A DNA stretch of 64,000 nucleotides from Yersinia pekkanenii (GTDB lineage: Bacteria; Pseudomonadota; Gammaproteobacteria; Enterobacterales; Enterobacteriaceae): positions 71,656-135,655 of the forward strand of contig NZ_CQAZ01000002.1 in NCBI RefSeq assembly GCF_001152565.1, in the 5' to 3' direction. Of the stretch, positions 39,868-50,064 are shown piece by piece; position 1 is the first letter of the stretch; every line of letters starts with the position of its first letter. The translations under genes were made by a program, and so were the position numbers. Under the pieces are notes generated by a model. It worked only from the letters and a program-made list of their open reading frames with translations. It was not told the DNA's origin and ran no database searches.

Positions 39868-40884
39868 TTATCCTCTTGCTGCCAGAGCGGTAACACAGTC
39901 AAAAGCCTGACCGCTGTGGATCATTTCCAATGCCTGCTGCGCGTTATGGCGCAGGTTTTCCTGACCGTGCAATTTCAGCAATAACGCCACGTTAGCCGCG
40001 ACGGCTGCGGCGTGTGCCGGTTCACCTTTACCTTGTAACAACCGTGCTAAAATGTCACGGTTTTCTTCCGGTGCGCCGCCTTGCAACGCGCCGAGTGAAT
40101 AGCGGTTCAGACCAAAATCTTCCGGTGTCAGCTCATAACTTTCAATACTGCCGTTATTTAGCTCCGCGACCTGAGTCGGGGCATGGATCGCTACTTCATC
40201 CATTCCGCCACCATGAACCACGGCTGCGCGCTGGTAACCCAATACTTTCAGGGTTTGGGCGATGGGCAATACCAGTTCAGGGCTATAGACACCAATCAGC
40301 GCCAGTGGTGGGCGGGCGGGGTTAATTAATGGACCCAGTACATTAAACAGGGTGCGGGTCTTCAACTGTTGGCGAACCGGCATCGCATGGCGAAAACCAG
40401 TGTGATACTGCGGCGCAAACAGGAAACAAACCCCTAATTCATCCAATGCTAATCGCGATTGCTCGGCGCTCATGTCCAGACGAATGCCAAAAGCGGCCAG
40501 TAAGTCTGATGAACCGGAACGGCTGGAGACACTGCGGTTACCGTGTTTAGCCACTTTCACCCCACAACTGGCGGCCACAAAGGCGCTGGCTGTGGAAATA
40601 TTAATGCTGTTAGTGCCGTCACCACCGGTACCGACGATATCGGCGAACAGATAGTCAGGGCGCGGAAAGAATTGTGCATCGGCCAATAGAGCTTGTGCGG
40701 CACCGGCAATCTCTGCTGGTGTTTCACCGCGTATTTTCATACTGATCAACGCTGCGGCCAATTGGCTGGCTTCCAGTTCGCCACGCACGATAGCGGCAAA
40801 AAGCTGTTGGCTTTCTTGTTGGTTCAGCGATTCGGCGCGAAACAGCTTTTCTAATAACAATTCTTTCGATAATAAAGTTTGCAT
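39868..40884 (-). CDS. trpD: Anthranilate phosphoribosyltransferase
   Basis: Transfers phosphoribose from PRPP to anthranilate. Chosen start [15 protein letters not shown] at 40884 has AAGGA seven bases upstream; an earlier ATG at 40899 overlaps the trpG stop (TAATG) without its own site. Length is then 338 residues. PRPP-binding GTGGDGTNS and KHGNRSVSS are present. It is not fused to the glutamine amidotransferase, unlike E. coli TrpGD. Confidence 0.96.
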   Translation of the reverse strand: MQTLLSKELLLEKLFRAESLNQQESQQLFAAIVRGELEASQLAAALISMKIRGETPAEIAGAAQALLADAQFFPRPDYLFADIVGTGGDGTNSINISTASAFVAASCGVKVAKHGNRSVSSRSGSSDLLAAFGIRLDMSAEQSRLALDELGVCFLFAPQYHTGFRHAMPVRQQLKTRTLFNVLGPLINPARPPLALIGVYSPELVLPIAQTLKVLGYQRAAVVHGGGMDEVAIHAPTQVAELNNGSIESYELTPEDFGLNRYSLGALQGGAPEENRDILARLLQGKGEPAHAAAVAANVALLLKLHGQENLRHNAQQALEMIHSGQAFDCVTALAARG

Positions 40885-40898
40885 CTTATATTCCTTCA

Positions 40899-41477
40899 TT
40901 ACGCTAACGCCCAAGCTAATGTCTGCTCAAGTAAACGGGCACCTTGAGTGGTTAAAATCGACTCCGGATGGAATTGGTAACCACAAACCCGGTGGGCATC
41001 ATGACGAACCGCCATGACCATCTCGCCAAAACGGGCGTTAACAGTTAATTCTATGGGGATATTACTGCCGACTAATGAGTGGTAACGGGCCACCGGTAAT
41101 GGATTAGGCATCCCCGCAAACATGCCTTGCCCATCGTGTTCAATGGCCGACGCTTTGCCATGCAAGATCTCACCGGCCTGACCAACATGGCCGCCATAGG
41201 CTTCGACGATAGCTTGATGACCAAGGCAAATGCCAATAATGGGTAACTGACCACGTAAACGTTGCAATAACTCCGGCATGCAACCCGCCAGTGCCGGGGT
41301 TCCGGGGCCGGGTGATAGCATCAGCACCGGTTGTTCGAGTTGCTGCAAACGCGCAATAATCGTCTCGGCGGCAATCTGGTTGCGGTAAATCACGACGCGA
41401 TGACCACTAGAACGCAGTTGGTCCACCAGGTTGTAAGTAAATGAATCGATATTATCGAGCAGCAAGATATCGGCCAT
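40899..41477 (-). CDS. trpG: Anthranilate synthase glutamine amidotransferase, stand-alone TrpG
   Basis: Supplies ammonia to TrpE. A 192-residue class I amidotransferase with nucleophile Cys in [14 protein letters not shown], oxyanion SPGPGTP and the His/Glu pair in FHPES. In E. coli this domain is fused to TrpD; here it ends exactly at the trpD region, a split like that of Serratia. Its ATG overlaps the trpE stop by one base. Confidence 0.97.
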   Translation of the reverse strand: MADILLLDNIDSFTYNLVDQLRSSGHRVVIYRNQIAAETIIARLQQLEQPVLMLSPGPGTPALAGCMPELLQRLRGQLPIIGICLGHQAIVEAYGGHVGQAGEILHGKASAIEHDGQGMFAGMPNPLPVARYHSLVGSNIPIELTVNARFGEMVMAVRHDAHRVCGYQFHPESILTTQGARLLEQTLAWALA

Positions 41478-43042
41478 CAGAAAATCTCCCTGGCATGGTG
41501 GGCGGTGGCAATAGCGCGCAGAACAGCACGTGCTTTATTGCGAGTTTCATCGGCTTCCGCCTGTGGAATTGAATCCAGTACCACACCGGCACCGGCTTGT
41601 ACCGTGGCGATGCCGTCTTCGACATAAGCTGAACGGATAACAATGCAGGTATCCAAATCACCGTGCGCGGTAAAATAGCCTACTGCGCCGCCGTAACTGC
41701 CGCGACGAGACCCCTCACTGCCCGCGATCAATTGCATAGCGCGGACTTTTGGCGCACCGCTCAGGGTGCCCATGTTCATACAAGCCTGATAAGCATGCAG
41801 TACGTCCAAATCATGACGCAGGGTACCCACAACGCGGGAAACCAAATGCATGACAAAGGAATAGCGGTCGACTTTGGTTAAATCAGCCACATAGCGACTA
41901 CCAGGCTCGCAGATACGCGCCAGATCATTACGTGCCAAGTCCACCAACATCAAGTGCTCCGCCAGCTCTTTATGGTCGGTGCGCATCTCCAACTCAATGC
42001 GGCTATCCAAATCACGGTCCAACTCACCATTGGCCCTGCGGCCGCGTGGGCGGGTACCCGCAATAGGGTAGATCTCAATTTGGCGGTTGGTGGCATCGTA
42101 TTTCAGAGCGCTTTCAGGTGACGCGCCAAACAGCGAGAATTCGTTATCCTGCATAAAGAACATATACGGACTTGGATTATGGTCTTTCAGGGTTTGATAA
42201 GCAGCCAGTGGTGACGGGCAAGGCAGCGAGAAACGGCGTGAAGGAACCACCTGGAAAACCTCACCTTGACGGATAGCCTGTTGCAATTCACTGACTACTG
42301 CGCCGTACTTTTCATCTGATTGGTTACACTGTAACGTCATTTCAGGCACTGGCTTGGCAGGAATAGGCTGTGGTGCTTGTTGTAGCTGGTGGCTAAGCTG
42401 CGCCAAACGGGTGGTCAGGCGCTGATGCTCGCTGCTATCAGGGGTGAACAGGCTGGCTTGTAACTGAGTAGTACGATGCTGATGATCTAATATCAGCAAT
42501 GTTTCAGCTAAATAGAAGCAGAAATCCGGGCAACGGTTTTCATGACGCAGTGGCGGTAGGTTTTCAAAACCGGCAACCAAATCGTAAGCGAATAACCCGC
42601 CAAGGAACATGGCTTCCCGCCCGGCCATTGGGACCGCGACCAATTGTAACAGCAGGCGTAACGCATCAAAAACCGATAATGCCTGTAAACGCGAGTCTTC
42701 ATCCTGTACTTCATTAATGACTGGGAAGGTTAATTCGCGGCCATTAGGGCGTAGCTGAATGTCAACTTCTGCGGGTAATACTGCATCCAACAACGGTAAT
42801 AAAGATGCGCCATTGCGCGTCAGAGCTTCAATTGTCACTTTCTGCGCCAGCGCCGTAATACGCAACGCGCTGTCGATAATCAGCAGGCTTTTTAGGTTCT
42901 GTTTACTGGTCACTTCTGCAGATTCAAGCAGCAGCGTTGCGGGTCGTGCACCGCAAAGTTGGTGAAACAGCGCGGTAGGGTCATCGCGGTAACACGCCGT
43001 AGCGGTCAGTAACTGTAAAGTAGGGCGCGAGGTCTGCATCAT
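41477..43042 (-). CDS. trpE: Anthranilate synthase component I
   Basis: Makes anthranilate from chorismate with ammonia from TrpG. 521 residues; feedback Trp pocket [10 protein letters not shown] near residue 40, the chorismate-binding C-terminal half with [19 protein letters not shown], and GAVGYF. Start [12 protein letters not shown]. First structural gene of the operon. Confidence 0.98.
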   Translation of the reverse strand: MMQTSRPTLQLLTATACYRDDPTALFHQLCGARPATLLLESAEVTSKQNLKSLLIIDSALRITALAQKVTIEALTRNGASLLPLLDAVLPAEVDIQLRPNGRELTFPVINEVQDEDSRLQALSVFDALRLLLQLVAVPMAGREAMFLGGLFAYDLVAGFENLPPLRHENRCPDFCFYLAETLLILDHQHRTTQLQASLFTPDSSEHQRLTTRLAQLSHQLQQAPQPIPAKPVPEMTLQCNQSDEKYGAVVSELQQAIRQGEVFQVVPSRRFSLPCPSPLAAYQTLKDHNPSPYMFFMQDNEFSLFGASPESALKYDATNRQIEIYPIAGTRPRGRRANGELDRDLDSRIELEMRTDHKELAEHLMLVDLARNDLARICEPGSRYVADLTKVDRYSFVMHLVSRVVGTLRHDLDVLHAYQACMNMGTLSGAPKVRAMQLIAGSEGSRRGSYGGAVGYFTAHGDLDTCIVIRSAYVEDGIATVQAGAGVVLDSIPQAEADETRNKARAVLRAIATAHHAREIF

Positions 43043-43083
43043 TTATCTGTCCTGAAAAAAGTGATTACGCTGAAATCTGTCCA

Positions 43084-43108
43084 TAAAAAAGCCCGCTATT
43101 AGCGGGCT
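43084..43108 (-). terminator. trp attenuator
   Basis: AGCCCGC-TAAT-GCGGGCT with six U residues on the minus strand, 38 bp after the leader stop codon. It is the 3:4 terminator hairpin of classic trp attenuation. Confidence 0.9.
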
Positions 43109-43145
43109 GAAGCAATCTGCACTGTCTGATGACTGATATGCGTGA

Positions 43146-43208
43146 TTACATCGCCCGAGAGAGGGAGATGTGCCACCAACGTAGTAAAGAAATCAGGGGA
43201 GTTTTCAT
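43146..43208 (-). CDS. trpL: trp leader peptide
   Basis: A 20-codon ORF on the minus strand, MKTPLISLLRWWHISLSRAM, with tandem Trp codons at positions 11-12. These codons stall the ribosome when charged tRNA-Trp is low and let the anti-terminator form. The E. coli peptide is shorter (14 residues) but has the same two adjacent Trp codons. No strong ribosome site lies directly before the ATG. Confidence 0.88.
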   Translation of the reverse strand: MKTPLISLLRWWHISLSRAM

Positions 43209-43303
43209 TATCAGTCACTACTCATCTATGATTGCATTCAGTTTATCCCCTTAGCCTTTTAGCTGTGGGGGGCGTTCAGGCTCTTAAGTGCCTGTGAACT
43301 TAT

Positions 43304-43337
43304 GTACTAGTTAACTGGTTCGCGAGGTGAATGTCAA
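43304..43337 (-). promoter_or_regulatory. trp promoter and TrpR operator
   Basis: TTGACA at 43332-43337, 17 bp, TTAACT at 43309-43314, the same two hexamers as E. coli trp. The TrpR operator is the near-palindrome GTACTAGTTAACTGGTTC at 43304-43321, overlapping the -10. Confidence 0.92.
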
Positions 43338-43382
43338 CCCCTTGATTGATTGTTTTTTAATAAACTCTTTTTTAGTCGTCCC

Positions 43383-43512
43383 CATATCCCCTAACTAATT
43401 CGAGTGGCAGGAAGGCGGCAACTGAGGGAATCCCCAGGAACTGACATGAGTAAGTGACTAGAGTGAACGAAGGAAGCCAACGCATATGCAGCTTGAAATA
43501 TGACGGGTATAG
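43383..43512. repeat. ERIC (IRU) palindromic intergenic element
   Basis: About 130 bp with the ERIC core: GAATCCCCAGGAACTGACAT, AGTAAGTGACTAGAGTGAAC and palindromic flanks GCAGGAAGGCGGCAAC and GAAGGAAGCCAACGCATATG, then GCTTGAAATATGACGGGTAT. Typical of Yersinia. It sits between the trp promoter and rnm. Confidence 0.85.
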
Positions 43513-43662
43513 ATACTATCGAGTCTTATTAGCGAGTATGATAACCCGCCACGCTTTTTCCGGACTTTTATTTTGGCTAATAGGACCGCTTTGATAAATA
43601 AACCCATTTTGATTGATAACGCCCCCTTATCTAATACGGCTGATTTGCCCGATGTCACCCCC

Positions 43663-44544
43663 ATGCCAATGGCTTTTACACTCTATGATCTGCATAGCCA
43701 TACCACCGCGTCAGATGGTTCGCTGACACCTGAGGCATTGGTCATAAGAGCCGCGCAGATGCGGGTAGGTGTTTTGGCGATTACCGATCATGATACCACG
43801 GCGGGGTTGGCGCAAGCCGCAGCAACCATTGCACAACAGCAACTGGCATTACGGCTTATCTCTGGGGTAGAAATCTCCACATTATGGGAGAACCACGAGA
43901 TCCATATTGTGGGTCTGGGCATTGATGTCCACCACGCCAGCATCTGCACATTATTAAGTGAACAGTCCGACCGCCGCTATGTGCGGGCGCAAGAGATCAG
44001 TGTGCGTCTGGCAAAAGCCCGTATTCCTGATGCCTGGGAAGGGGCTAACCGATTGGCGGCAGGCGGTCAGGTCACCCGTGGGCATTTTGCCCGTTATCTG
44101 GTGGAATTGGGGCTGGCGAGCAATTTCGGGCAGGTTTTTAAAAAATACTTAGCCAAAGGCAAGATAGGCTATGTTCCTGCTCAATGGTGTACAATAGAAC
44201 AAGCCATTGATGCCATTAAGCAATCTGGTGGGCAAGCGGTACTGGCGCACCCCGGTCGTTATGATTTAACGGCGAAATGGCTGAAACGTTTGTTAGCCCA
44301 TTTTGCCGAACATGGCGGAGATGCCATGGAAGTTGCCCAGTGTCAGCAAGCCCCCCATGAGCGGGCGCAACTTGCACAGTACGCACGCGACTATAATTTA
44401 CTTGCATCCCAGGGGTCTGATTTCCATCAACCTTGTTCCTGGATTGAGTTGGGCCGCAAATTGTGGCTGCCCGCTGGGGTGGAACCGGTATGGCGTGATT
44501 GGCCTGTAGAGCCAGCCCAGCCAACTCATACATTTAATGATTAG
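43663..44544 (+). CDS. rnm: PHP-domain 5'-3' exonuclease RNase AM
   Basis: YciV/TrpH family. In E. coli RNase AM trims 5' ends of rRNA and acts on 3',5'-bisnucleotides. PHP metal motifs: YDLHSHTTASDG, ITDHDT, ISGVEIST, EIHIVG, LAHPGRY and GSDFHQP. The frame is open to TTG at 43573 and 43591 (the latter after AGGA); the ATG at 43663 places the first motif as in E. coli and gives 293 residues. Start is uncertain, function is not. Confidence 0.93.
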   Translation: MPMAFTLYDLHSHTTASDGSLTPEALVIRAAQMRVGVLAITDHDTTAGLAQAAATIAQQQLALRLISGVEISTLWENHEIHIVGLGIDVHHASICTLLSEQSDRRYVRAQEISVRLAKARIPDAWEGANRLAAGGQVTRGHFARYLVELGLASNFGQVFKKYLAKGKIGYVPAQWCTIEQAIDAIKQSGGQAVLAHPGRYDLTAKWLKRLLAHFAEHGGDAMEVAQCQQAPHERAQLAQYARDYNLLASQGSDFHQPCSWIELGRKLWLPAGVEPVWRDWPVEPAQPTHTFND

Positions 44545-44553
44545 GTGAGAGTT

Positions 44554-45174
44554 ATGAGCCAATTTTTTTATATTCACCCGGAAAACCCTCAGCCGCGATT
44601 GATCAATCAAAGTGTGGATGTGTTGCGCAAAGGCGGTGTGGTGGTTTACCCGACAGATTCTGGTTATGCCCTTGGCTGCCGTTTAGAAGATAAAACGGCA
44701 ATGGAACGTATCTGTCGTATTCGTCAGTTGGATGGTAATCACAACTTCACTCTGGTGTGCCGTGATTTATCTGAGCTATCTACTTATGCCTACGTCGATA
44801 ATCCGGCGTTTCGGTTGATCAAAAACAACACCCCCGGCAATTACACTTTTATATTGAAGGCAACGAAAGAAGTACCTCGGCGTTTAATGAATGACAAACG
44901 CAAAACTATCGGTTTGCGTGTGCCTTCTAACCCGATTGCGCTGGCTTTACTGGATGTATTGGGTGAGCCACTGATGTCGACCACGTTGATGCTACCAGGC
45001 AATGACTTTGCAGAATCCGACCCGGAAGAGATCAAAGAGCACCTGGGTAAACAAGTGGATTTAATCATCCATGGCGGCTCATTGGGTCAGCAGCCAACCA
45101 CGGTAATTGACCTGACTGACTCCTCTCCTGAGGTTATCCGCGAAGGTGCAGGGGACGTAACACCGTTCCGCTAA
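44554..45174 (+). CDS. yciO: Sua5/YciO/YrdC family protein YciO
   Basis: A 206-residue protein starting MSQFFYIHPENPQPRLINQS (three more codons are open upstream). The RNA-binding-like YrdC fold is shown by GGVVVYPTDSGYALGC, KRKTIGLRVPSN and STTLMLPG. Paralogue of TsaC; E. coli YciO has been reported to have weak threonylcarbamoyl-AMP activity, but its role is uncertain. Ten bp after rnm, so cotranscription is likely. Confidence 0.95.
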   Translation: MSQFFYIHPENPQPRLINQSVDVLRKGGVVVYPTDSGYALGCRLEDKTAMERICRIRQLDGNHNFTLVCRDLSELSTYAYVDNPAFRLIKNNTPGNYTFILKATKEVPRRLMNDKRKTIGLRVPSNPIALALLDVLGEPLMSTTLMLPGNDFAESDPEEIKEHLGKQVDLIIHGGSLGQQPTTVIDLTDSSPEVIREGAGDVTPFR

Positions 45175-45210
45175 AGCCACTTATTGTGATAAACACACCC
45201 ATTATGATTA

Positions 45211-45345
45211 ATGGCCGCAAAACTGAAAACTCTAATCACAGCCGATACCCGTTTGGAATTGAGCGGTGATGGGGCTGATTTGAGTGCCAACGTGACTGGC
45301 AGCGGTGACCTGGCAATTAATACCGGTGCAGCCGATAGCGTTTAA
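45211..45345 (+). pseudogene. Possible remnant of a GIN-domain (DUF2807-like) protein
   Basis: A 44-codon frame reads MAAKLKTLITADTRLELSGD, GADLSANVTGSGDLAINTGA, ending ADSV. The alternation of Leu/Ile strands with Gly-Asp-Ser turns resembles DUF2807 beta-helical heads. No ribosome site. It could be a coding scrap of a lost gene; a minus-strand frame over the same bases is equally open, so this is tentative. The rest of the 45175-45545 gap shows nothing. Confidence 0.3.
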
Positions 45346-45545
45346 TCTGCCATTGGAGAGACTGAAATTAATATAAAAAATTCCATTGCGCTCTGTGGTA
45401 AACTTAGACCCGTTGTTCACCAATTTGTTGTCCATATTGTGTGCCTTAATGTTGTAATTCATTGATATCTAATGAAGCATTAAGCTAACGTATTGATTCT
45501 ATTGTTAAAGCTGACGCCTGTGAAGGCGACATTAGAGGTTGCTCA

Positions 45546-46595
45546 ATGAGCGAGAAGTCAGAAAACCAAAAGTTACCCCATGCAAAGTCACCAAGCCCTA
45601 AATCGCAGGGTGACAAGGTTGTGGGTGAAAAAATAAAAGTTGTCGGTGAAAAATTACAGAAAATCTTGGCCCGAGCCGGTCACGGTTCTCGTCGGGAAAT
45701 CGAAACAATTATCCAACAGAGCCGCGTTAGCGTTGATGGTAAAATATCAAAACTGGGTGATCGTGTTGAAGTGACCCAGGCCACTAAAATTCGTCTGGAT
45801 GGTCATCTTCTTGCTATTAAAGAATCTGAAGAGAACGTTTGCCGTGTTCTGGCGTATTACAAGCCGGAAGGTGAACTCTGTACCCGTAATGATCCCGAAG
45901 GCCGCCCTACGGTATTCGATCGTTTACCTAAACTGCGCGGTTCGCGTTGGGTTGCGGTCGGCCGGTTAGATGTCAATACCTCCGGTTTATTACTGTTTAC
46001 CACGGATGGAGAACTGGCTAACCGCCTGATGCATCCAAGCCGTGAGGTTGAGCGCGAATATGCAGTACGGGTATTTGGTCAAATCGACGACGAAAAAATC
46101 AAGTTGCTTAGCCGTGGTGTGCAGTTGGAAGATGGTCCTGCGGCCTTCCGCACGATCAGTTTCCAAGGCGGAGAAGGGGTTAACCAGTGGTATAACGTCA
46201 CCTTGACCGAAGGGCGTAACCGTGAAGTTCGTCGCTTATGGGAAGCCGTTGGCGTGCAGGTTAGCCGCCTGATTCGAGTGCGTTATGGTGATATTAATCT
46301 GCCGAAAGGGCTGCCACGTGGTGGCTGGACTGAATTGGACCTGAAGGCAACCAACTACCTGCGTGAGTTGGTTGAGATGGATTCTGAAACCGTCAGTAAA
46401 TTGCCCGTTGAGAAAGACAGACGTCGGGTTAAAGCCAATCAAATTCGTCGTGCGGTTAAACGCCATACTGAAGTTGCTGGCCGCCAGGTTGCGGGCCGTC
46501 AAGGTTCTGCACGTAAAGGTTCTACCCGCCAGAATGTGGGTAATGCCGCCCCGGCAGCGACTGCCGGCCGTCGTGGGTCGAATAAGCGCGGGTAA
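45546..46595 (+). CDS. rluB: 23S rRNA pseudouridine(2605) synthase
   Basis: Converts U2605 of 23S rRNA to pseudouridine. S4 domain at about 35-95 ([20 protein letters not shown]), catalytic core with the Asp in [17 protein letters not shown] and [12 protein letters not shown]. 349 residues against about 291 in E. coli, through a 34-residue Lys/Pro/Gly-rich N-terminal extension holding the duplicated KVVGEK, and an Arg/Gly/Ala-rich C-terminal tail. ATG start 45546 has GAGG upstream. Confidence 0.95.
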   Translation: MSEKSENQKLPHAKSPSPKSQGDKVVGEKIKVVGEKLQKILARAGHGSRREIETIIQQSRVSVDGKISKLGDRVEVTQATKIRLDGHLLAIKESEENVCRVLAYYKPEGELCTRNDPEGRPTVFDRLPKLRGSRWVAVGRLDVNTSGLLLFTTDGELANRLMHPSREVEREYAVRVFGQIDDEKIKLLSRGVQLEDGPAAFRTISFQGGEGVNQWYNVTLTEGRNREVRRLWEAVGVQVSRLIRVRYGDINLPKGLPRGGWTELDLKATNYLRELVEMDSETVSKLPVEKDRRRVKANQIRRAVKRHTEVAGRQVAGRQGSARKGSTRQNVGNAAPAATAGRRGSNKRG

Positions 46596-46634
46596 TTAAA
46601 CCCGCTTAATGTTAGGCGATCGCCCTTATCTTTA

Positions 46635-46665
46635 TTGCCGCCGTTTTCTGACTGCGGCAATTTTA
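46635..46665 (+). terminator. rluB terminator
   Basis: TTGCCGC (46635-46641) pairs with GCGGCAA (46654-46660), followed by TTTTAC. It ends rluB before the convergent btuR. Confidence 0.7.
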
Positions 46666-46684
46666 CTTCTAGGTCATATCCTTG

Positions 46685-47275
46685 TTACCAGTCAATACCT
46701 TGTTGGGCTTTAACTCCGGCATCAAAAGCATGTTTGACCGGGCGTAGTTCACTGACAGTATCCGCCATTTCCAACAAATCCCGGTGGCAACCACGGCCAG
46801 TAATAATCACGGTTTGATGAGCAGGCCGCTGCTGTAGCGCATCGAGCACCTCATCCAGTGGCAAATAGTCATAAGCGACCATATAAGTCAGTTCATCCAG
46901 TACCACTAAATCCAGTGTCGGGTCTGCCAACATACGCAAAGCGTGCTGCCATGCCTCCTGACAGGCGGCGGTATCGGTTGCTCTGTTCTGGGTATCCCAG
47001 GTAAAACCGGTTGCCATAACCTGGAATTCAACCCCATGTTGTTGCAGCAAATTTTTCTCGCCGTTCGGCCATTCACCTTTAATAAATTGTATGACACCGG
47101 CCTTTAGACCATGGCCAACCGCGCGGGTCACGGTACCAAATGCTGCGGTGGTTTTACCTTTGCCGTTGCCGGTAAAAACAATCAAGATGCCGCGTGTTTC
47201 CTGCGCTGCCGCAACCCGTGATTCAACTTTTTCTTTTATTTTCTGTTGGCGCTGTTGATGACGTTCTTCAGACAT
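46685..47275 (-). CDS. btuR: Cob(I)alamin adenosyltransferase
   Basis: BtuR/CobO enzyme, adenosylates corrinoids to coenzyme B12. 196 residues; P-loop GNGKGKTTAAFG, LVVLDELTY Walker B and VIITGRGCH. N-terminal basic helix of 25 residues as in E. coli. Located 12 bp after yciK, same strand. Confidence 0.96.
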   Translation of the reverse strand: MSEERHQQRQQKIKEKVESRVAAAQETRGILIVFTGNGKGKTTAAFGTVTRAVGHGLKAGVIQFIKGEWPNGEKNLLQQHGVEFQVMATGFTWDTQNRATDTAACQEAWQHALRMLADPTLDLVVLDELTYMVAYDYLPLDEVLDALQQRPAHQTVIITGRGCHRDLLEMADTVSELRPVKHAFDAGVKAQQGIDW

Positions 47276-47287
47276 AACACATTCCTT

Positions 47288-48049
47288 TTATTCTGCTGGG
47301 CCGGGTTTACGACCGGGTTGTGCATCGAAGCTAATGCCGGTTTTTCTCCGGCTATCATCGCCCATCAGGTAAAGATACAGCGGCATAATATCGGTTGGCG
47401 TTTTTAACTTAGTGACGTCTTCATCTGGAAAGGCGGTTGCGCGCATCTGGGTTCGGGTACCCCCCGGATTAATACAATTAACGCGCAGGTTACTGTGCTT
47501 ATATTCTTCAGCAAGCACTTGCATCATACCTTCAGTGGCGAATTTAGACACCGCATAAGCCCCCCAACCGGAACGGCCCTGGCGGCCAACACTGGAACTG
47601 GTGAATACCAGAGAAGCACTGTGAGATTTTAATAGCAGTGGTAATAATGCTTGTGTAAGCATAAAGGTCGCATTAACATTCACCTGCATTACCTCTTGCC
47701 AGACCGCGATATTTTGTTTGCTCATTGGGGCGATATCACCCAATAACCCCGCATTATGTAATACGCCATCCAGATGGGAAATTTGCTTACTTAACGTATC
47801 CGCTAATTGTTGGCAATCTCGTTCCGTCACCTGTAACAAGTCCAGAACCAGTACCAATGCGGGTAACCCTTGGGCATCGGCAATCTGTTGTTGTACCGCA
47901 ATCAATTTGCTTTCAGTTCGGCCAACTAAAACGACACGGGCACCAAACCGGGCATAGGTCAGTGCAGCTTCACGACCAATACCATCACCTGCGCCAGTGA
48001 CTAAAATAGTGTGTTTATCGAGCAGGTCATCTTTAGGTTGGTAATGCAT
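47288..48049 (-). CDS. yciK: Short-chain dehydrogenase YciK
   Basis: SDR oxidoreductase of unknown substrate. Start MHYQPKDDLLDKHTILVTGA at 48049 gives 253 residues as in E. coli (252); 27 open codons upstream are dropped. Cofactor TGAGDGIGRE, catalytic Ser/Tyr/Lys in FTSSSVGRQG and GAYAVSK. Probably cotranscribed with btuR. Confidence 0.95.
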   Translation of the reverse strand: MHYQPKDDLLDKHTILVTGAGDGIGREAALTYARFGARVVLVGRTESKLIAVQQQIADAQGLPALVLVLDLLQVTERDCQQLADTLSKQISHLDGVLHNAGLLGDIAPMSKQNIAVWQEVMQVNVNATFMLTQALLPLLLKSHSASLVFTSSSVGRQGRSGWGAYAVSKFATEGMMQVLAEEYKHSNLRVNCINPGGTRTQMRATAFPDEDVTKLKTPTDIMPLYLYLMGDDSRRKTGISFDAQPGRKPGPAE

Positions 48050-48218
48050 AATTATTCCTCTACTGTCGTCGGGCATTTTACCCTGGCATGCCACGATATC
48101 TCTTACATTCTTATATTTAAGCGAAACCAATGCAATTCTTCATTTGCGCAAGACGCCAGCGCAGTGGTTCGCTAGAATGCAAGTATCTCTCTAATGCAAA
48201 TGAATAAAGGCGGTATCT

Positions 48219-49265
48219 GTGGAGTTAATTTCTCTGTACGGACTATTTCTGGCCAAAGTCGTGACCATCGTGGTTGCGATTGGTGCAGTAGTGTTACTGA
48301 TTGTCAGCCAAGGGATGAGGAAACAAGGGCAACGGGGAGAATTGAACCTGGTCGATCTGGGTGAGCAATATAAGGAAATGCAGCGAGAAATGCGGTTGGC
48401 ACGAATGAGCCATGCTGAACAAAAAATCTGGAGTAAAGAGTTCAAAAAGCAGCAAAAAGCAGATCAAAAACTGAAAAAACAACGTGCTAAAGCGGGGGCA
48501 ATGGCTGCGATAAAGCCCTGTCTGTATGTAATTGATTTTAAAGGTAGTATCGATGCCCACGAAGTGACTTCATTGCGTGAAGAGATTTCTGCGGTGCTGG
48601 CCGTTGCCACTGCACAAGATGAAGTGCTACTGAGACTAGAAAGTCCGGGTGGGGTGGTGCACGGTTATGGGTTAGCGGCTTCGCAATTGGAACGTTTGCG
48701 TCACAAAGGTATTCGCCTGACGGTGGCAGTAGATAAAGTGGCCGCCAGTGGGGGTTATATGATGGCCTGTGTCGCTGACCGAATCATTAGTGCTCCGTTC
48801 GCCATCATTGGTTCTATCGGTGTCGTGGCTCAAATTCCGAACTTCCATCGGTTGCTCAAAAAGAACGATATTGATGTTGAATTGCATACTGCCGGTGAGT
48901 TTAAACGAACCTTGACATTGTTTGGTGAGAATACCGAACAAGGGCGTGAGAAATTCCGTGAAGATCTGAATGAAACACATTTGTTATTTAAGCAGTTCGT
49001 ACAGCAACAGCGCCCCTCTCTGGATATAGATGCAGTCGCGACCGGTGAACATTGGTTTGGGACGCAAGCCAAAGAGAAAGGGTTGGTCGATGCCATTGGT
49101 ACCAGTGATGATCTCCTGATAGCTGAAATGGATAACCATGAGGTTATTGGTGTGCGTTATTCACGTCGTAAACGCCTGATGGATCGTTTTACCGGCAGCG
49201 CAGCAGAAAGTGCTGACCGCTTGCTCTTACGCTGGTGGCAACGTGGTGAAAAGCCGCTGTTATAA
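48219..49265 (+). CDS. sohB: Signal peptide peptidase-like protease SohB
   Basis: S49 family inner-membrane/periplasmic serine protease. 348 residues from GTG at 48219 (MELISLYGLFLAKVVTIVVA): one N-terminal membrane helix, a charged coiled region (QKQQKADQKLKKQRAK), then the protease domain with nucleophile Ser in KVAASGGYMMACVAD. Ends LLLRWWQRGEKPLL as in E. coli. Divergent from yciK. Confidence 0.96.
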   Translation: MELISLYGLFLAKVVTIVVAIGAVVLLIVSQGMRKQGQRGELNLVDLGEQYKEMQREMRLARMSHAEQKIWSKEFKKQQKADQKLKKQRAKAGAMAAIKPCLYVIDFKGSIDAHEVTSLREEISAVLAVATAQDEVLLRLESPGGVVHGYGLAASQLERLRHKGIRLTVAVDKVAASGGYMMACVADRIISAPFAIIGSIGVVAQIPNFHRLLKKNDIDVELHTAGEFKRTLTLFGENTEQGREKFREDLNETHLLFKQFVQQQRPSLDIDAVATGEHWFGTQAKEKGLVDAIGTSDDLLIAEMDNHEVIGVRYSRRKRLMDRFTGSAAESADRLLLRWWQRGEKPLL

Positions 49266-49373
49266 CCTGATGTGATACAGTTTTAGCCGATCAACGGTAG
49301 GGGACTTGCCCCCTGCCGTTAATGACAAATCCAGCATTAAGCCCAGTGCGTGAAGGGGCTATTGCCCTTTATA

Positions 49374-49625
49374 TTAATCGATTAAATGATATTTAGCTGA
49401 CAAGACGTGAGCCAGATGTTTGAACATATTAAATACTGCCGTGGTTTTTGCCGTTGGTAAACCGTCCGCATCAAAGAAAAACTCCCCGCGAAATACCAAT
49501 ACCGGGCCTTTCTGCTCAACCTCCGTTGCCTGCATACCATGCAGATAATCGTCATGTTGGCGAATAATCTCATTGGCTTCGGCCAATAATTTATTACGTT
49601 CAATCGGTGTTGTGTTTCCGAGCAT
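49374..49625 (-). CDS. yciN: YciN family protein
   Basis: An 83-residue protein from the ATG at 49625 ([20 protein letters not shown]); 28 open codons upstream are not family-like. The C-terminus [20 protein letters not shown] is nearly the same as E. coli YciN. Function unknown. Convergent with sohB, divergent from topA. Confidence 0.93.
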   Translation of the reverse strand: MLGNTTPIERNKLLAEANEIIRQHDDYLHGMQATEVEQKGPVLVFRGEFFFDADGLPTAKTTAVFNMFKHLAHVLSAKYHLID

Positions 49626-50064
49626 TATATTCTCCTCACTGCCATTATATTTCCCCATTACAAGGTAATTTCTCCCATTATTGTACTGTGGGTTAGCATT
49701 TGTTCGCAAACCGGCTAAGGTTTATTCGAGCCACTGGTGGCATTATGGCGGCGATTGGATAAATTCAGATTCCTTGCTAATTAAGTTGCGTAGCGCCTTT
49801 TATCAGGTACAGTGTGGGATTTTATACTATCAGGTGGCCGATTTTGTTGACCCCGTGGGGCAGAATTCACTGCTTTAGCTCTGGGTACGGGCAAACGTTT
49901 TGAGGGTCGCCAGGTAAGATTCGGAAGGCTGTTTTGCCGTGCCGATCAAAAAAATAGGTTGATCTCCTCGAAAAGTACCGCAATATAAAAAAGAGATACA
50001 GAATGCCGTGGTACGGCAAGATAAAAACCTTCTTTTAGAAGAAATAATTTAGGTAAAGGTACTT
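49626..50064. other. yciN-topA divergent region
   Basis: 439 bp with no supported ORF. Must hold the topA promoters, which in E. coli are several and supercoiling-sensitive. A short CTTCTTTTAGAAG hairpin lies about 25 bp before the topA ATG. Confidence 0.45.

Noticed and set aside
39868-41477. Split trpG/trpD as a frameshifted fusion
   Set aside because: trpG ends cleanly with a TAATG junction and trpD has its own AAGGA site; separate genes are normal in Serratia-like enterics.
49681-49878. 65-codon plus-strand ORF before topA
   Set aside because: No ribosome site or family match; overlaps the regulatory region.
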